From Phaseolus vulgaris (taxonomy: Eukaryota > Streptophyta > Magnoliopsida > Fabales > Fabaceae): a stretch of 64,000 bases of DNA. Position numbers and translations under genes: made by a program. Below are positions 49,488 through 61,252 of this stretch, piece by piece; position 1 is the first letter of the stretch; every line of letters begins with the position of its first letter. The DNA lies in the NCBI RefSeq assembly GCF_000499845.2, contig NC_023749.2, positions 31,658,753 through 31,722,752 on the forward strand, given 5' to 3'. The notes beneath the pieces were generated by a model. It did no database searches. It had not been told where the DNA came from and worked only from the letters and a program-made list of their open reading frames with translations.

Positions 49488-50719
49488 TGTTCCGTCCGGT
49501 TGACCAGGACGTCTTCGTGCGCGACCTCAACCATCAGCTAGGGACTCCTTCCCACTGGTTACCTGTGGATTCCTGCAAAAGAGAGGACAAAGAGGCGCCC
49601 TAGCGGCCGTTTGCACTCCGACGCTCAAGTCAGCCAGCAAGAAACACCAAAACTGTGCACCTCCGTCTCTGAGCACCGCGTATGGCACTCTGAAGGTGAT
49701 AAAAAGAACTGCGTATATGTGTGCGTGTTTTCTCCCTCAGGCAAAGATCTTTCCCCAGTCCCTTGTCCGTAGTCTCAAAGCACGAGCAAGCAACTAGAGA
49801 GTTCTGGTGAATTTGCCAAAAGTTCGAAACCCCTTTCCAACATTCCCAGCGCTATTTAAACTACCCAAGCATTTAAAGCGCCTTTAATTACAAATGTAAC
49901 GCACTCAATCAGCGCATCTAATTAGAAAACGTAGCACATTTAAGACGTTGAAACGCTTGGGAGCCATTATAGTACATGAACGCTCGAAACGGAAACTGTA
50001 TTGAATGACTTTAATTACCTGGCACCTGACTAAAGGGTGTTTCTATTCTGACATGGCTGTTGTACACGTGGAGGGCCTCACGACGCTGTGACCCCATCTG
50101 GGAGCGTTTCTGCCCATCTGGGGACGTTTCTACGGGTGAGTCCTCCTGCTTGGGAGTGCTACTGCGCTAGGGGTGACTTTTTGGGTGCCAACTCATGCCC
50201 CCAATCATCTAGTCACTTACTTTGAGAGTGTATCTGCCCTCCTCTCGTACCCTGCACCCGTCTACCCTGGGCGTGACCTTCCTCTTGGGTCGTATCTGTC
50301 CCAAAGGCGTCTCTGGGGCGGCAGGGGTACTTCACGAGTCAGGCTGCCCTATACTGGTGTTGTTACTATGGCTTTGAAGCCACATTTCTCTCCTCTTTAT
50401 TACTGTTCCCTGGTTATACAGGGTTTGGGGCCTTCCCACGGCGTCGCCCCCTCCATGGTCTTTCCTACCCATGGGTATCGGGGAGCCGCACAGTGATTGC
50501 CTTGACTTAATGATATTTGATCTTGGCGACGCCCTCGTCGGGCGACGCCCTCGTCGGGCGACGCCTTCACCTAGGCGACGCCTTGCCTTGGCGACGCTTC
50601 CTCTTGGCGATGCTGGCACTTGGCGTCTCTCCACCCAGGCGACGCCCTGCGTTGACTTTGACTCTCCAGGTGTTGACTTTGATCTTGACTTAGTCAACGC
50701 CCGGATACGGGACGGTACA
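49488..50719 (-). repeat. 5' LTR of E5 (1232 bp)
   Basis: TGTTCCGTCC to GGGACGGTACA. The minisatellite at 50520-50650 includes two GCGACGCCCTCGTCGG units not seen in the other LTRs. Right flank AACTTGATGAAAGCC is E4 pol in frame (EAAFIK on minus). Confidence 0.9.
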
Positions 50720-50988
50720 AACTTGATGAAAGCCGCTTCGCATTCGTCAGTCCATGCAAAGCGACTATTTCTTTTAAGGCACTGGAAATATGGGTGCCCC
50801 TTCTCTCCTCCGGCAGAGACAAACCTTGATAGTGCCGCCATTCGCCCCGTCAGCTGCTGCACTTCCTTCACTGATGTCGGGCTTCGCATGGCGATGATTG
50901 CTGCGCATTTATCGGGGTTCGCCTCTATTCCCCTCTCCGTGAGCATGAAACCTAGGAACTTACCGGCCTCCACCCCGAAGACACACTT
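50720..50988 (-). pseudogene. pol: E4 pol fragment between E5 and solo LTR S3
   Basis: Minus strand: [58 protein letters not shown], then ECEAAFIK. This is the RT C-terminal part (thumb/connection), cut on the left by E5 and on the right by S3. It follows directly from the fragment ending at 52014 once S3 and one copy of its duplication are discounted. Confidence 0.85.
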
Positions 50989-52013
50989 TGATGGAGATCA
51001 AGCTCAAGAGGACATGGAGGCCAATCAACAAGATCAAGAAGAGGTAGAGGCACAAATGGAGGACGCCCATGGAGGTCAAGGCCCACCTTAAAGGATTACA
51101 AGAAGCATGTTCAAAGCTTTAGGAGCTAGGGGACATTTATTTTCTCTTTTTGTAATTTCTTTAGTTGAAGGTGCTTAGAGGGAAACATTAGAAACCTCTT
51201 TTGTTATAGCATCTTTTAGTCTTTAGTTAGGAGTCTTAGGGGGTGTGTGTTAGTAGATAGGTGTAGGAGTAGAAAAGGAGGCGCCAAAGTGAAGAAAGAG
51301 GTCACACCTTCCTCATGCTTTGTTTTAGGCGCAAATTCTAGAAGCTTTTTAGGAGGGAGTTTTTGAATTTGTGTAGCTTATATTTCAGCACCTTAGGCTA
51401 TAAATAGAGGTGCTCTCTTTGTATTTTTCAGATTTGAATTTATCTAAAGAAACTATACTCAAAATTGGAGTGAGCATTGGAGAGCTTTTGAGCCTTCTTC
51501 TCTAGTCTTATCTTGAAGGATCATGGTTTCCTCAAGTGGCGGCTTGCACACTCATCTAGGAGCATCCATACTTCTAGTGGTGTGATCATCCAACCATTCT
51601 TCCATCTTCATGAGCATTCTCTTCTCCTTCCTTTCTTATCTTGTTAATTTCCTTGTCTTAGCTTGTTTCCTAGTTGATTTGGTTTGGCAATTTCAGCTTG
51701 TTTTATATAGCTATGGTTCATTTGTGTTCTTGGCTTTTTTTCATCTTTTCTTCTTCAATTCCAGCAATTTGATTCGGTTCCTTACTGTTTTGTGTTGTTA
51801 ATTAGTGTTTTTGCCTTTCCTCCATCTCTTTTGGTTCAATTTGACAATATGTGGAACATCCAAATGAGTTTGGGATTTGGTACTAGTTTTTGGTGAGTTC
51901 TTGTCTTAGAACAATGATCCAACTCTAAGAAAAGTGCCTCAATAATGTCCAGCTCAAGGTGATTCCTAAGAATGTCAAGAATCATTCTCCATATGGCTAG
52001 TGGAATCACATCA
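50989..52013. mobile_element. Solo LTR S3 of an unrelated family (1025 bp, TSD CACTT)
   Basis: Begins TGATGGAGATC and ends GGAATCACATCA, flanked by CACTT at 50984-50988 and 52014-52018. It contains TATAAATA at 51399-51406 and the segment GTCTTATCTTGA / CTCAAGTGGCGGCTTGCACA, shared with the LTRs at 56374 and 57694. The TATA box on + suggests plus orientation. No PBS, polypurine tract or coding sequence. The minus-strand pol ORF running on to 51836 is accidental read-through into this LTR. Confidence 0.9.
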
Positions 52014-54869
52014 CACTTCTCGGGGTTTAGCTTGAGGCGGTACTTGGATATGGTGACAAACAACTCCTCTAGGTCCGCCACATGCCGCATCCTATCCTTC
52101 GACGCCACTACCATATCATCCACGTAGGCGTATACATTCCTCCCTAACAAGGGCGCTAGGACCTTGTCCATCAGCCTTTGGTAGGTGGCGCCTGCGTTTT
52201 TTAGCCCAAAAGGCATCACCTTGTAACAGTAACTGCTAGTCTCCGTCATGAACGCAATTTTACTCTCGTCTCTCGGGTGCATTTTGATCTGGTTGTATCC
52301 CGAGAATGCATCCAAAAAGCTAAGTATCTTGCAACTGGAGGCACTGTCCACAAGCGCGTCGATGCTGGGTAGTGGGTACGAGTCCTTCGGGCACGCTTTA
52401 TTCAAGTCGGTGAAGTCCACGCACATCCTCCACTTCCCATTCGCCTTCTTCACCAGGACGACGTTGGCCAGCCACTCAGGGTATTGAATCTCCCTGATGT
52501 GACCAACACTCAACAGTTTCTGCGTCTCTTCCCTTACCACAAGTTGCCTCTCTTCATTAAACTTTCTCATTCTTTGTCGCACGGGGCAGACCGTGGCGTC
52601 CATGCTAAGGTGATGGCATAGGAAGTCAGGGTCGATGCCGGGCATATCCGAGGCGGACCTTGCGAAAGCATCTAAATGGCGTGAAATCACCCCTGCCACC
52701 TCTTCCTGCTCTTCTTGGCTCAACAAACGTCCCAGCTTAAACGTTTTGCCGCCTATCTGCCTTTCCACCATGTTAGCAGCCGACTGATCCCTGCTATCTT
52801 CCTTAATGGGCACCGTCCGGTAGCGCTTTCCATGCGTCGACTCTCCTACGGGCGATGTGTCGTCAGGCCCCTCCTCCATGTGCGTGTCTGCCTCGGGCGT
52901 CGCCCCAACGAGTGTGGCCTGGCCAGGGGTTGACTCCGTGGGCGTCGCCTCAATCAAGGGTTCTATCTCCATCATTGTGTCTGCTCTTGGCGGGCGCTCG
53001 AACACCATAAACACGCCTTTCTTCGTTTTCAGGCTATTCTCATAACATTTCCGTGCTTCCTCCTGATCCGACTTGATGACAATCAACTTGCCGCTGAGAT
53101 CCGGCAGCTTCATCTTCATATGGCGCGTGGAGGCTACTGCGTTCAGCCTATTCAATGCTGGTCTGCCCAACAAGATGTTGTAGGCGGAATTGGCGTTTAC
53201 GACCAAGTACCGAATGCTTTCGGTACGCGAGGCCTCTCCATCTGTGAACGTTGTCCTCAACTCCAAGTAGCCTCGGACTTCCACCTGGTTATCTGCAAAC
53301 CCATATAAGCACCCTGTGTAGGGTCTTAAAAGGTCGGGAGACAACCGCAACTTGTTGAATGTCGACCAGAATATGACATCTGCAGAGCTTCCTTGGTCGA
53401 CAAGAACCCTGTGCACCTTTCTGCCCACCGTGACAACTGAAATGACCACGGGGTCGTTGTCGTGCGGCACAACATCCCGCAGATCCGCCCTCGTGAACAC
53501 GAGGTCTGACTCCCACGGATCACCTGAGATTCTTTCTTCAATTGAGTTGACCCCCCTCGCGTATTTCTTTCGCTGGGAGGCAGTGGGTCCTCCGCCGGAA
53601 AAGCCACCAGCAATGGTATGGACTTCGCCGAGGACAGGCATCTCGTGCGCTTGCTCTTCCGTTGGTGCTGGCAGGGCCGCTGTCGTGGCGGGCTCTACGA
53701 CATAATCCTTCAGAAACCCGCTTCTCACCAACTCATCTAGCTGGTAACCCAGCGACAGGCAGTTATCGATGTGATGACCGAAGGCTTTGTGGAACTCGCA
53801 CCAAGAGTCTTTGCGAGGCCCTAACACCTTGTCAGTCTTCGCTGGTCGCCTCAACCTTTCAGCTATATTGGGCACGACAATCAGATCCTTCATTTCCACA
53901 ACAAAGTTGTACCTCACCGGCCTTGCCCTTTCCCTGGCCGGGCAATCCCCTCCTGCTGGACCCCTGGGCTGGGATTTTCTGGTCTCATAGGGGCATCTCC
54001 CCTCTGGCCTTTTTCTCCCCGTCGTGGTCTCGTTGACCCTAACGGGTTGAGCTCGCGTCTGCGTTCTCGGGCGTGAGGGTACGACGCTGGTGCGCTTCTC
54101 ACACACCTCTCCCTCGGAGGCGATATGTTCCACCGCCCGACGCCGTATTTCAGCGAAAGTCCTAGGGCGATTGCGAATAATGGATTCGCAAAAAGGGCCG
54201 GGGCATACGCCTTTTCTGAATGCGTACACGATCATGGGCTCTTCTGAAGTACCAACTTTTACTACTTGGGCCCCGAAACGGTTGATGTATTCCTTTAAGG
54301 TCGTAGGAAACTGGCGGCGGAGCCTTGTTCGCCAAGTACTGCTCTCTAAACAGCTGCGACAACTGCCGAAAGGAGGTGATATGGCCGTTTGGAAGGTTGA
54401 TGAACCAATCCATTGCCATCCCCGTCAAGGTGCTCATAAAGAGCTTGCATCTTGCGGCATCGGAGCCGCCTACCAACACCATCTGCGTGTGGAACGCAGT
54501 GAGATGCGCCTCGGGGTCCTCCATCCTGGTGAAAATCACCTTTGGTCCCACGAACGTGTAGGGGATTACTGCATCCAGGATCTCCTGCGAGAAGGGTGTG
54601 GAAAACTCCCTTGGTGGGGTGAGACGCTCGGTCTCATCTTGTTCACGTTGCCCTTGGTTATTGTTCAAACCCCGGCGCAACTCTTCATTCACACGATGGA
54701 GCTCTTCGTTTCTCGCGCGCGAGTCTGCGAGATCCGCCTGCATGCGTTCTTGTTCCATCCTCGACTCCGCCATCTCATCCTGCAGCCCCCGCATCATTTC
54801 CATGACCTGCTGCATGGACATTTCCTCACTCGCAGCGCGCGAGGTACCTTGTCTAGTGGTGGTCCTCAT
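52014..54869 (-). pseudogene. gag-pol: E4 Gag-protease-RT, N-terminal part of the polyprotein
   Basis: Gag starts MRTTTRQGTS (54869), with coiled coil MSMQQVMEMMRGLQ and the Gag domain through PPPVSYDL. At about 54300 roughly 40 bp (the FDVKQYQGETL region) are missing, which shifts the frame. The second frame (54235 leftward) runs uninterrupted through the basic region, WCEFHKAFGHHIDNC, HTIAGGFSGGGPTASQRKKY, protease VLVDQGSSADVIF, a linker, and RT with LDAFSGYNQIKMHP and YVDDMVV up to NPEKC, where S3 is inserted. Here the ASQRKK codons are intact, which confirms that gag and pol are one frame in this family. Confidence 0.87.
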
Positions 54870-54956
54870 TCTTCACTGTTTCCTCCAACTTCTGCCAAAT
54901 GTTATGGTAGCTCCGATAGATCTTCGTTGCTTGTGATGGGACTGATATTTTAAATC

Positions 54957-54977
54957 GGCCCCACGATGGGCGCCAAA
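54957..54977 (-). promoter_or_regulatory. Primer-binding site of E4
   Basis: Minus strand TTTGGCGCCCATCGTGGGGCC next to the LTR end GGAACA; one base differs from the E5 site. Confidence 0.72.
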
Positions 54978-56138
54978 TGTTCCGGCCGGTTGACCTGGGA
55001 CGTCTTTGTGCGCAACCTCACCCGTCAGCTAGGGACACCTTCCCACTGGTTACCTGTGGATTCCTGCAAAGAAGGACAAAAGGGCGCCCTAGCGGCCGTT
55101 TGCACTCCGACGCTTAAGTCAGCTAGCAAGAAACACCAAAAACTCTACACCTCCGTATCGGAGCACCGTGAATGGCACTCTGAAGGTGGTCAAAAGAAAC
55201 TGTGTCTAGTGTATATTTTCTCGTTCTGGCAAACAACCTCCCTCTCTCTAGTCCCTTGTGCGTAGCCTCAAGACTCGAGCAAGCAACTAGAGTGTGTTTT
55301 AGGAAAGTCTGCCAAAAGTCCGAACCCCGTTTCCAACATTCAAGGTTCTATTTAAACTACTCTAGCATTTAAAGCGTCTTAAAGCGCATTTAGGGTTGTG
55401 AAACGTTCAGCGCCGCTTGGAGCATTTAAAGTACCTTAAACGCTCGAAACGTAAACTTTATTAAATAGCTTTAATTACCTTATACCTGACAAATTAACGT
55501 TTCTATTCTGACTTGGCTGCTATTACACGTGGAGGGCCTCACGGCACCGTGACCCCACATGGGGGTATTTCCTCACGTGAGTCCTCCTACCTGGGAGTGC
55601 ATCTGCGCAAGGGGTGACTTTTTGGGTGCCAACTCGTGCCCCCAAACCTCTAGTCACTCACTCTGAGAGCGTATCTACCTTCCTCTCGTACCCTGCACCT
55701 GGCTGCCCCTGGGCGTGACCCTTCTCATGAGTCGTAACTAACCTAAGGGCTTCTCTGGGGCGGCATGGGCACTTCACGAGTCAGATTGCTCTCCACTAGC
55801 GCTATTACTATGGCCTTGAAGCCACCTTTCTCTTCTCTTTATTGCTGCCCCGGGTTATCGGGGTTTGAGGCCTTCCCACGGCGTCACTCCCTCCAAGGTC
55901 TTTCCTACCCATGGGTATCGGGGAGCAACACTGTGGTTGCCTTGCTTTTTTGACACTCTACCTTGGCGACGCCTGCTCTAGGCGACGTCTTATCTTGGCG
56001 ATGCTTCCTCTTAGCAACGCCCCGTATGGCGACGCTTGCACTTGGCGTCGCCTCACCTAGGCGACGCCTTATGTTGACTTTGACCTCGATGTTGACTTTG
56101 ACCTTGACTTTGTCAACGCCCGGATACGGGACGGTACA
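54978..56138 (-). repeat. 5' LTR of E4 (1161 bp)
   Basis: TGTTCCGGCC to GGGACGGTACA. More diverged from the E2/E5 LTRs than they are from each other and closest to 24284-25536. The minisatellite is at about 55965-56070. The right flank CCTTCTAAAGG belongs to a different element (E7), and the pentamer does not match the left flank. Confidence 0.85.
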
Positions 56139-57693
56139 CCTTCTAAAGGTTTCCACCTTTTAAGAGGATTTTCATCACAAAAATTTATCATTCCCAAACA
56201 TTCTTTTCAAACTTGATCTGTATATAGAACACCATCTTATGCACTCCCAACACTAAAGGAACATAAGTTGAGTTCACATTCCAATCCTTGCACTATCTTA
56301 TATTGAACAAACTAATTATATTATCTACAGGAGTTCTGAATTCGAGGTCGAATTCTCTCGAACTTGGGGGGCATGATACAACCCAAGTAGCTATGAAGAT
56401 GACCAAGGAAGCAAAAGACAAAGCACATGATGAACAATCATCTCAGCGAACAATTCATAACCCTACCAAGGATCACATGGACCTCATCAAAGGAGCTGAG
56501 CATAAACCAGCACACCAACTATTCTTCCTTTTGGTCTTCTTATCAGATATAAATATGTTGTAAATAATTTGGGCTCTTTTTAAGGGTCCAAATAGCAAAG
56601 ATAGGCTAGAATAAGGTGTCTTTAGCATAATAGGGGGTGTAGTTAGCATTTTAGCTTGTTTCTAGCCCTTTAGAAAGAGATTTTGACCTAGTTTCTAGAA
56701 GGACAAGCCTATGGTGCGGGTTTGACTTAGTCAAACCCTAAGGCTGCCCCTTTTTTAGTGTTTCCCATCCTACCCTTCATGCTTGTTCTCCAAGGCTCCT
56801 TCACCTATAAAGAGGAGGCCTGCCTCATTGTATTTTAGAAGTTGAATTTGAATGAAGTAAATAAACTCTACATAAATTGTGTGAGCTGTTAGTGAGGCTT
56901 ATGTTCTTAGGTTTAAGGTCTTATCTTGAGTGATTTTGGAAGCTCTCAAGTGGTGTCCAACACACTCATCTTGGAGCACATCACACTCCAAGTGGCGTGA
57001 CATTTCTCACCCACCATCTTAAGTTTTCTCATTCCATTTTCCTTTCATTTCTCCATTTCATTTAATGTATTTGTCTCTTATTCTATTCTTTGCTGCTCTT
57101 GGGTTTCGCTCATAATCAAGGTATGGTGCATCATTTGGGAGGCCATGACCACCACTGATGTTAACCTTGTGCCCATTTTCAATGCCTCAATTGCATCTCA
57201 TCCTCACCATATCTTGTTTTTCATCTTTGCCTCTGTGAAGTGAACCTTCACACTTACTTAACCACTTGGTTAAGTTCGTGTCCAGTGGGAATCTTCCTTA
57301 GGTCCTCACCATTAATTGTTAAAATCATAATCTTAAGTAAAAGTGTCACCATAAATGAAAATATCTAAAAATCAACTCACACCATGTGGTATTCAGAGCT
57401 TTGGTTTTTTTAGCTTATCTTGTTTAGAGTTGATTGGCACTTTACTTTCTTGCATCTTTAATTCCTTGTATTTACATTCAAACACCTTTAATTCATTGTC
57501 TTTACATTCAAGTACCTTTAAATTCTTATCTTTACTTTCAAGCACTTTTAAATTCAGCACTTTATTTTTCTTGCTTTTAAATTCGGCATTTATGTTATTC
57601 AATAGCATTGTTTCGCATTTTAAATGATCCTTTATGTCTTTTATTGTTCTTCCCTTTTTGTCTTGAGTCATATGTTCTTTAGTGTTCTAGGAG
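56139..57693 (+). mobile_element. E7: Ty3/gypsy junction, internal 3' end - LTR - primer site - leader
   Basis: 56139-56373 looks like the 3' end of an internal region: 'gaattcgaggtcgaattctctcg' followed by the polypurine tract CTTGGGGGGC at 56363-56372. An LTR follows (56374-57384, about 1.01 kb, TGATACAACC...CACACCA) with TATAAAGA at 56806. Then 57387-57404 reads TGGTATTCAGAGCTTTGG, a one-base variant of the initiator-Met tRNA primer site. After that comes a leader with a CTTTA / TTCA.GCAC repeat (57440-57560). An LTR with a 3' end on its left and a 5' start on its right implies a tandem LTR-internal-LTR structure or a composite. No coding sequence is present. Confidence 0.65.
57405..57693. 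repeat. E7 leader with short tandem repeats
   Basis: Repeats of about 30 bp of the pattern 'cattcaa(a/g)cacctttaa..ttc(a/t)ttgtcttta' (57474-57600, four degenerate units). It is A/T-rich and noncoding; the long complementary ORFs here are low-complexity artefacts. Confidence 0.55.
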
Positions 57694-58702
57694 TGATGGA
57701 GATCATGTAAGAGAGGATTTCACTAATGGAGGAAGAGGCCATCCACCCAAGCATTTAAAGTTCTTCCTTCTAGTCTTCTCAAAAATTAAAGAAGAATTAA
57801 ATAAAGAGAGGACCAAGCCTAAAGCCAACAAGAAGACTACAAGCATTCAAGAATGGGCTCCAATTAATATCTCTCTTTATAATTTCTTTTGTATAAATTT
57901 GTAAATAATATAGAATAGCTTTAGGATGTGCTAAAGAGGGAAACCTAAGATACCTCTTTTGTATAGCACCTATAGGCATTAGTTTTAGGAAAATTCTAGA
58001 AGGTGTCTCTTCACTCTCCATTTTAGGCACTAGAATTGAAGAGTTAGAAGGCTACCTTGTAAAGCTTCTCTTGTAAGCTTCTTTTGTAATAAGTGATCGG
58101 TCCTTCTCCCTATAAAAGGAGGGCTTGAGTCTTTGAAATAATAGAATTGATTTTGTGAGTAAAGAACCTCTCCCAAATTGGTGAGTGAAATTGAGAGAGA
58201 CTTGTGTCTTCTCCTCTTCTAGTCTTATCTTGAGTGCATTCTTGGACTCTCAAGTGGCGGCAACTATACTCATCTTGAAGTCATTCATCCTTCAAGTGGC
58301 GTGCACATCTCCAAGAGCTCCAACCACATAAGTTTCCTAGTACTTTTCATATTCTTCATCCATTTCCATTCCAAAACAAACTCTAAAACATGTCTTTGAT
58401 GTTTCTTGTCTTTTCAATCGGTAGAACTAGTTTGTTTTGTGTTTTTGTTCGGTAGTTTCTTCTAGTTTGCTGTTCTTGTGGTTTTGATTGTGTTTCCTTG
58501 TGTTTTGATCGATTCATTTGTGTTCTTCCTTGTTTTAATCGGTTCATATGCCATAATATGGGTTTCTATATGAGTTTGGCTTGGTTACTTGTGTTTTGGT
58601 GAGTTCTTGAATGTTAAGAACATTGATCCAATTCTTAAAAAGTGCCTAATCATATTCCAACTCTTGTTGAATCCATAACATGTTCATATCATATCCATAT
58701 CA
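57694..58702 (+). repeat. LTR related to S3, boundaries uncertain
   Basis: Starts TGATGGAGATCATG, like S3, and contains matching blocks: 'aatttctttt', 'gagggaaacc..agatacctcttttgtatagcac', TATAAAA at 58111, CTAGTCTTATCTTGAGTGC, CTCAAGTGGCGGCAACTATA. The end is near 58680-58702 (…CATATCA). I see no matching target duplication and no polypurine tract before it. The Ty1/copia LTR remnant begins immediately after, so the right edge may be a deletion junction. Confidence 0.6.
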
Positions 58703-59506
58703 TGTTTGTTTGAAAATCAATCGATTGTTTGTTTGAAAATCTTAACAGAATTTGTTTTGTTAGTTAAGTGTGCTTTAAATGATTTTCAAACTGAATGCAC
58801 TCCTATTTTAAATGCTTTGACCAATATTTGAAAGCTATAAATAGTTTGTTAATGTTTTATAACAAACAAGAAAAGAGAAAAACATATTTGAGTTTTTCAA
58901 AGATTGCTTTCAAGATTTGAGTTTTCACCTTTGAGCTTTGGTTTTCTCAAGAGAGAGCGGAATAGGATTACATCTGTATTGATTTCAGTTCATTCTGTAA
59001 CAAGTGTAATTCGTTCTGAATACTTTGTACATTCTGGTGTTTTAAAGCCAAGAAGGGTTGTGTGCTGTTGAGGTTGTCAAGATCAACATTCTTGGTGGGT
59101 GTGCTGAGCCAAAGGAAGTGTGTTTCTTGAAGGGATCAAGGTCACTTCTTTGGTGGTGTTTGTGTGTAATCTGTAATTGATTGCTTAGTGGATTGCCCAG
59201 TGGATTCTGAGGATTGGATGTAGCTCTTGGTTTAAGAGTGAACCAGTATAAACTGTTTGTGTATCTCTTTCTTCCCTTGAACTCTTTTAAATTCAGTTGT
59301 TATTGTTTTAACTGGTATAAACAACCGATTGTGTCGCAGAAACAACCGATTGTTTTTCTAGTGCTTTGCTGTTTTGAGGTTTGTTTCTTGGCTAACTGAA
59401 CTCCTAATCTGGTTTCTTGCAAAGAATTACATTCTAGCTTAAAAAGTTTTCGAAAACCCCCTTTAAACAATTCACCCTCTCTCGTTTAAGGCCATACATT
59501 CTAACA
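58703..59506 (+). repeat. 5' LTR of E8, left part missing
   Basis: Ends ACATTCTAACA at 59506. TATAAATA at 58836-58843. The start coincides with the end of the preceding LTR. The probable 3' LTR has at least 300 bp before a sequence resembling this remnant's beginning (CAATCGATTGTTT..TGAAA), so the LTR's first few hundred bp are probably lost here. Confidence 0.65.
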
Positions 59507-59507
59507 A

Positions 59508-59525
59508 TTGGCATCAAGAGCTTGG
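59508..59525 (+). promoter_or_regulatory. Primer-binding site of E8
   Basis: TTGGCATCAAGAGCTTGG, one base after the LTR end, is a variant of the initiator-Met tRNA primer site TGGTATCAGAGC common in plant copia elements. Confidence 0.75.
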
Positions 59526-59563
59526 TACTTGAAAAATAAGTTTGATCCTAAAATCTTTTTTCA

Positions 59564-61252
59564 ATGACTGAAAAACTACCTTTTGGAGAGGGTGCTTCAA
59601 TCAACAGACCACCTCTATTCTGTGGTTTGAATTATCAATTCTGGAAAGTTAGAATGAAAATCTTTGTTGAATCTCTTGACAAGGGAATTTGGGATGCAAT
59701 TGAAAATGGCCCTTTTATTCCAAAATTTGAAAAAGATGGATCTTCCATTGAAAAACCTTGGTCTCAATGGACTGATTCTGAAAACAAGAAGGTCAAATTT
59801 GATTGTATTGCTAAGAACATCATAACATCTGCCTTGAATTCGGATGAATTTTTCAGGATTTCTTAATGCTCATCGGCCAAGGAGATGTGGGACACTTTGG
59901 AGGTGACTCATGAAGGAACCAATGATGTGAAGAGAGCTAGAAAGCATACTCTAATTCAGGGATATGAATTGTTTAGAATGCTTAAGGGTGAGTCAATCGC
60001 TGAAGTACAAAAGAGGTTCACCCACATCATCAACCACCTTATGAGCCTTGGGAAAACCCTTGATAAAGAAAAACTAAACATCAAGATACTCAAGTGTCTT
60101 GATAGATCATGGCAACCTAAGGTGACAACAATTTCTGCATCAAAAGATTTGACATCCTTGACAACGGCTTCATTGTTGGTAAGCTTAGAGAACATGAGTT
60201 AGAAATGAATAGACTCAATGTTTAAGAAAGTGAAGACAAGCATGTGAGAAGAATTGTCTTGAAAGCTGCCAAGCACAAAAGCAAGCAAGAGTCAAGTGAT
60301 GAAAGTGAAGAAGAAAACCTCAGTTTCCTGTCCAAAAAGTTTAGTAGATTCTTGAAAAGAAATCGCAACAAAGAAGCCAACAAAGAAAGGTATAGAAACA
60401 AGAAAACTAGTGTTCTAACAATTATACTTTCTTTGGTTGTGGTGAACAAGGGCACATAAAAGCTAATTGCCCAAACAAAGAAAGCACTAAAAAGAAATCA
60501 AGCTACAAGGAGAAAAAGGGAAAATCAAGAAGAGCATATATTGCTTGGGATGAATATGAAGTCTCCTAATCAAGTGAAGATGAAAAGGCAAACATATGCT
60601 TGATTGCAGAAGGAGATGATGAGTCATGTAGCTCAAGCAATGTAAGTTCATGTGCTTCCCTAAGTGCTGAAAATTATAGTAAATTGGTTCAAGCCTTTCA
60701 AGAAACTCATGAAGAAGATAACTGATTGGTTCTCTCAAACAACCGATTGAAAGGGCTTAACAACTGACTTGAAAAGAGGGTTAAGACACTTGAAGAAGAG
60801 CTAGAAAAATCAAAAAAATTATTTTGAAAAGCTTGAAAAACATTGAAAAAACTCTTCTCATGTGTGTGACTCTCTTGTTTGTGAAAAATGTGAAAATCTT
60901 GAAAAGAAAGTTCAGTATCTTGTTAGAACTGTGGATAAGCTTTCAAAGGGAAAATCCAACTTTGAGAGTGTTTTAGCATCTCAAAATTGTGTTTTTTGAA
61001 GAGCTGGATTAGGTTTTAATCCACAGAACAAGCAAGATAATTTTTCAAAGAAATTTTCAAAACAGCCAGTAAAACAATCGATTGTTAAGTCGAAACAACC
61101 GGTTGTTACATGCTGTCAGATTCTAAAAATAAGGAAATATTTTGTTCCCATAGGTTTTATGAAGTGGATTCCCAAAGGTTGTGAGGTTTCAAATGATAAA
61201 GATAAATCAAATGGACCCACATTTCTAAGGGGACCAAACCTTATTGCTTGAA
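59564..61252 (+). pseudogene. gag: E8 copia Gag, degenerate
   Basis: Starts MTEKLPFGEGAS. The N-terminal Gag domain has PPLFCGLNYQFWKVRMKIF, KEMWDTLEVTHEGT and KRFTHIINHLMSLGK. TAA at 59864-59866 interrupts the frame after FRIS; a frameshift near 60180 and a TAA near 60224 follow. A basic Lys-rich region (60244-60410) leads to the zinc knuckle at about 60425-60470, where the first Cys is Phe (FFGCGEQGHIKANC). Downstream are Ser/acidic and coiled-coil segments (ESEEENLS, EEELEKSKK) and a tail around FVPIGFMKWIPKGCEV, all with stops. In intact relatives protease and integrase would follow; here they do not. Confidence 0.78.

Larger units (their letters stand above)
25919..50719 (-). mobile_element. 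E5: Tat-type element with two antisense genes, split by E6
   Basis: In element order: 5' LTR 50719-49488, primer site, gag, pol to 44004, 3' noncoding 44003-43618, [E6 inserted], antisense gene 2 (30327-31265) and gene 1 (26829-28988), polypurine tract 26118-26105, 3' LTR remnant 26104-25919. The plan is the same as E2. The right end lies within E4 pol after EAAFIK. Without E6 the element would be about 12.5 kb. Confidence 0.88.

Noticed and set aside
51836..52013. C-terminal extension of E4 pol
   Set aside because: The frame simply reads into solo LTR S3. The TSD at 52014-52018 marks the true break.
57393..57671. Lys-rich 92-codon minus-strand ORF
   Set aside because: It is the complement of degenerate CTTTAA repeats in the E7 leader; low complexity and no homologous domain.
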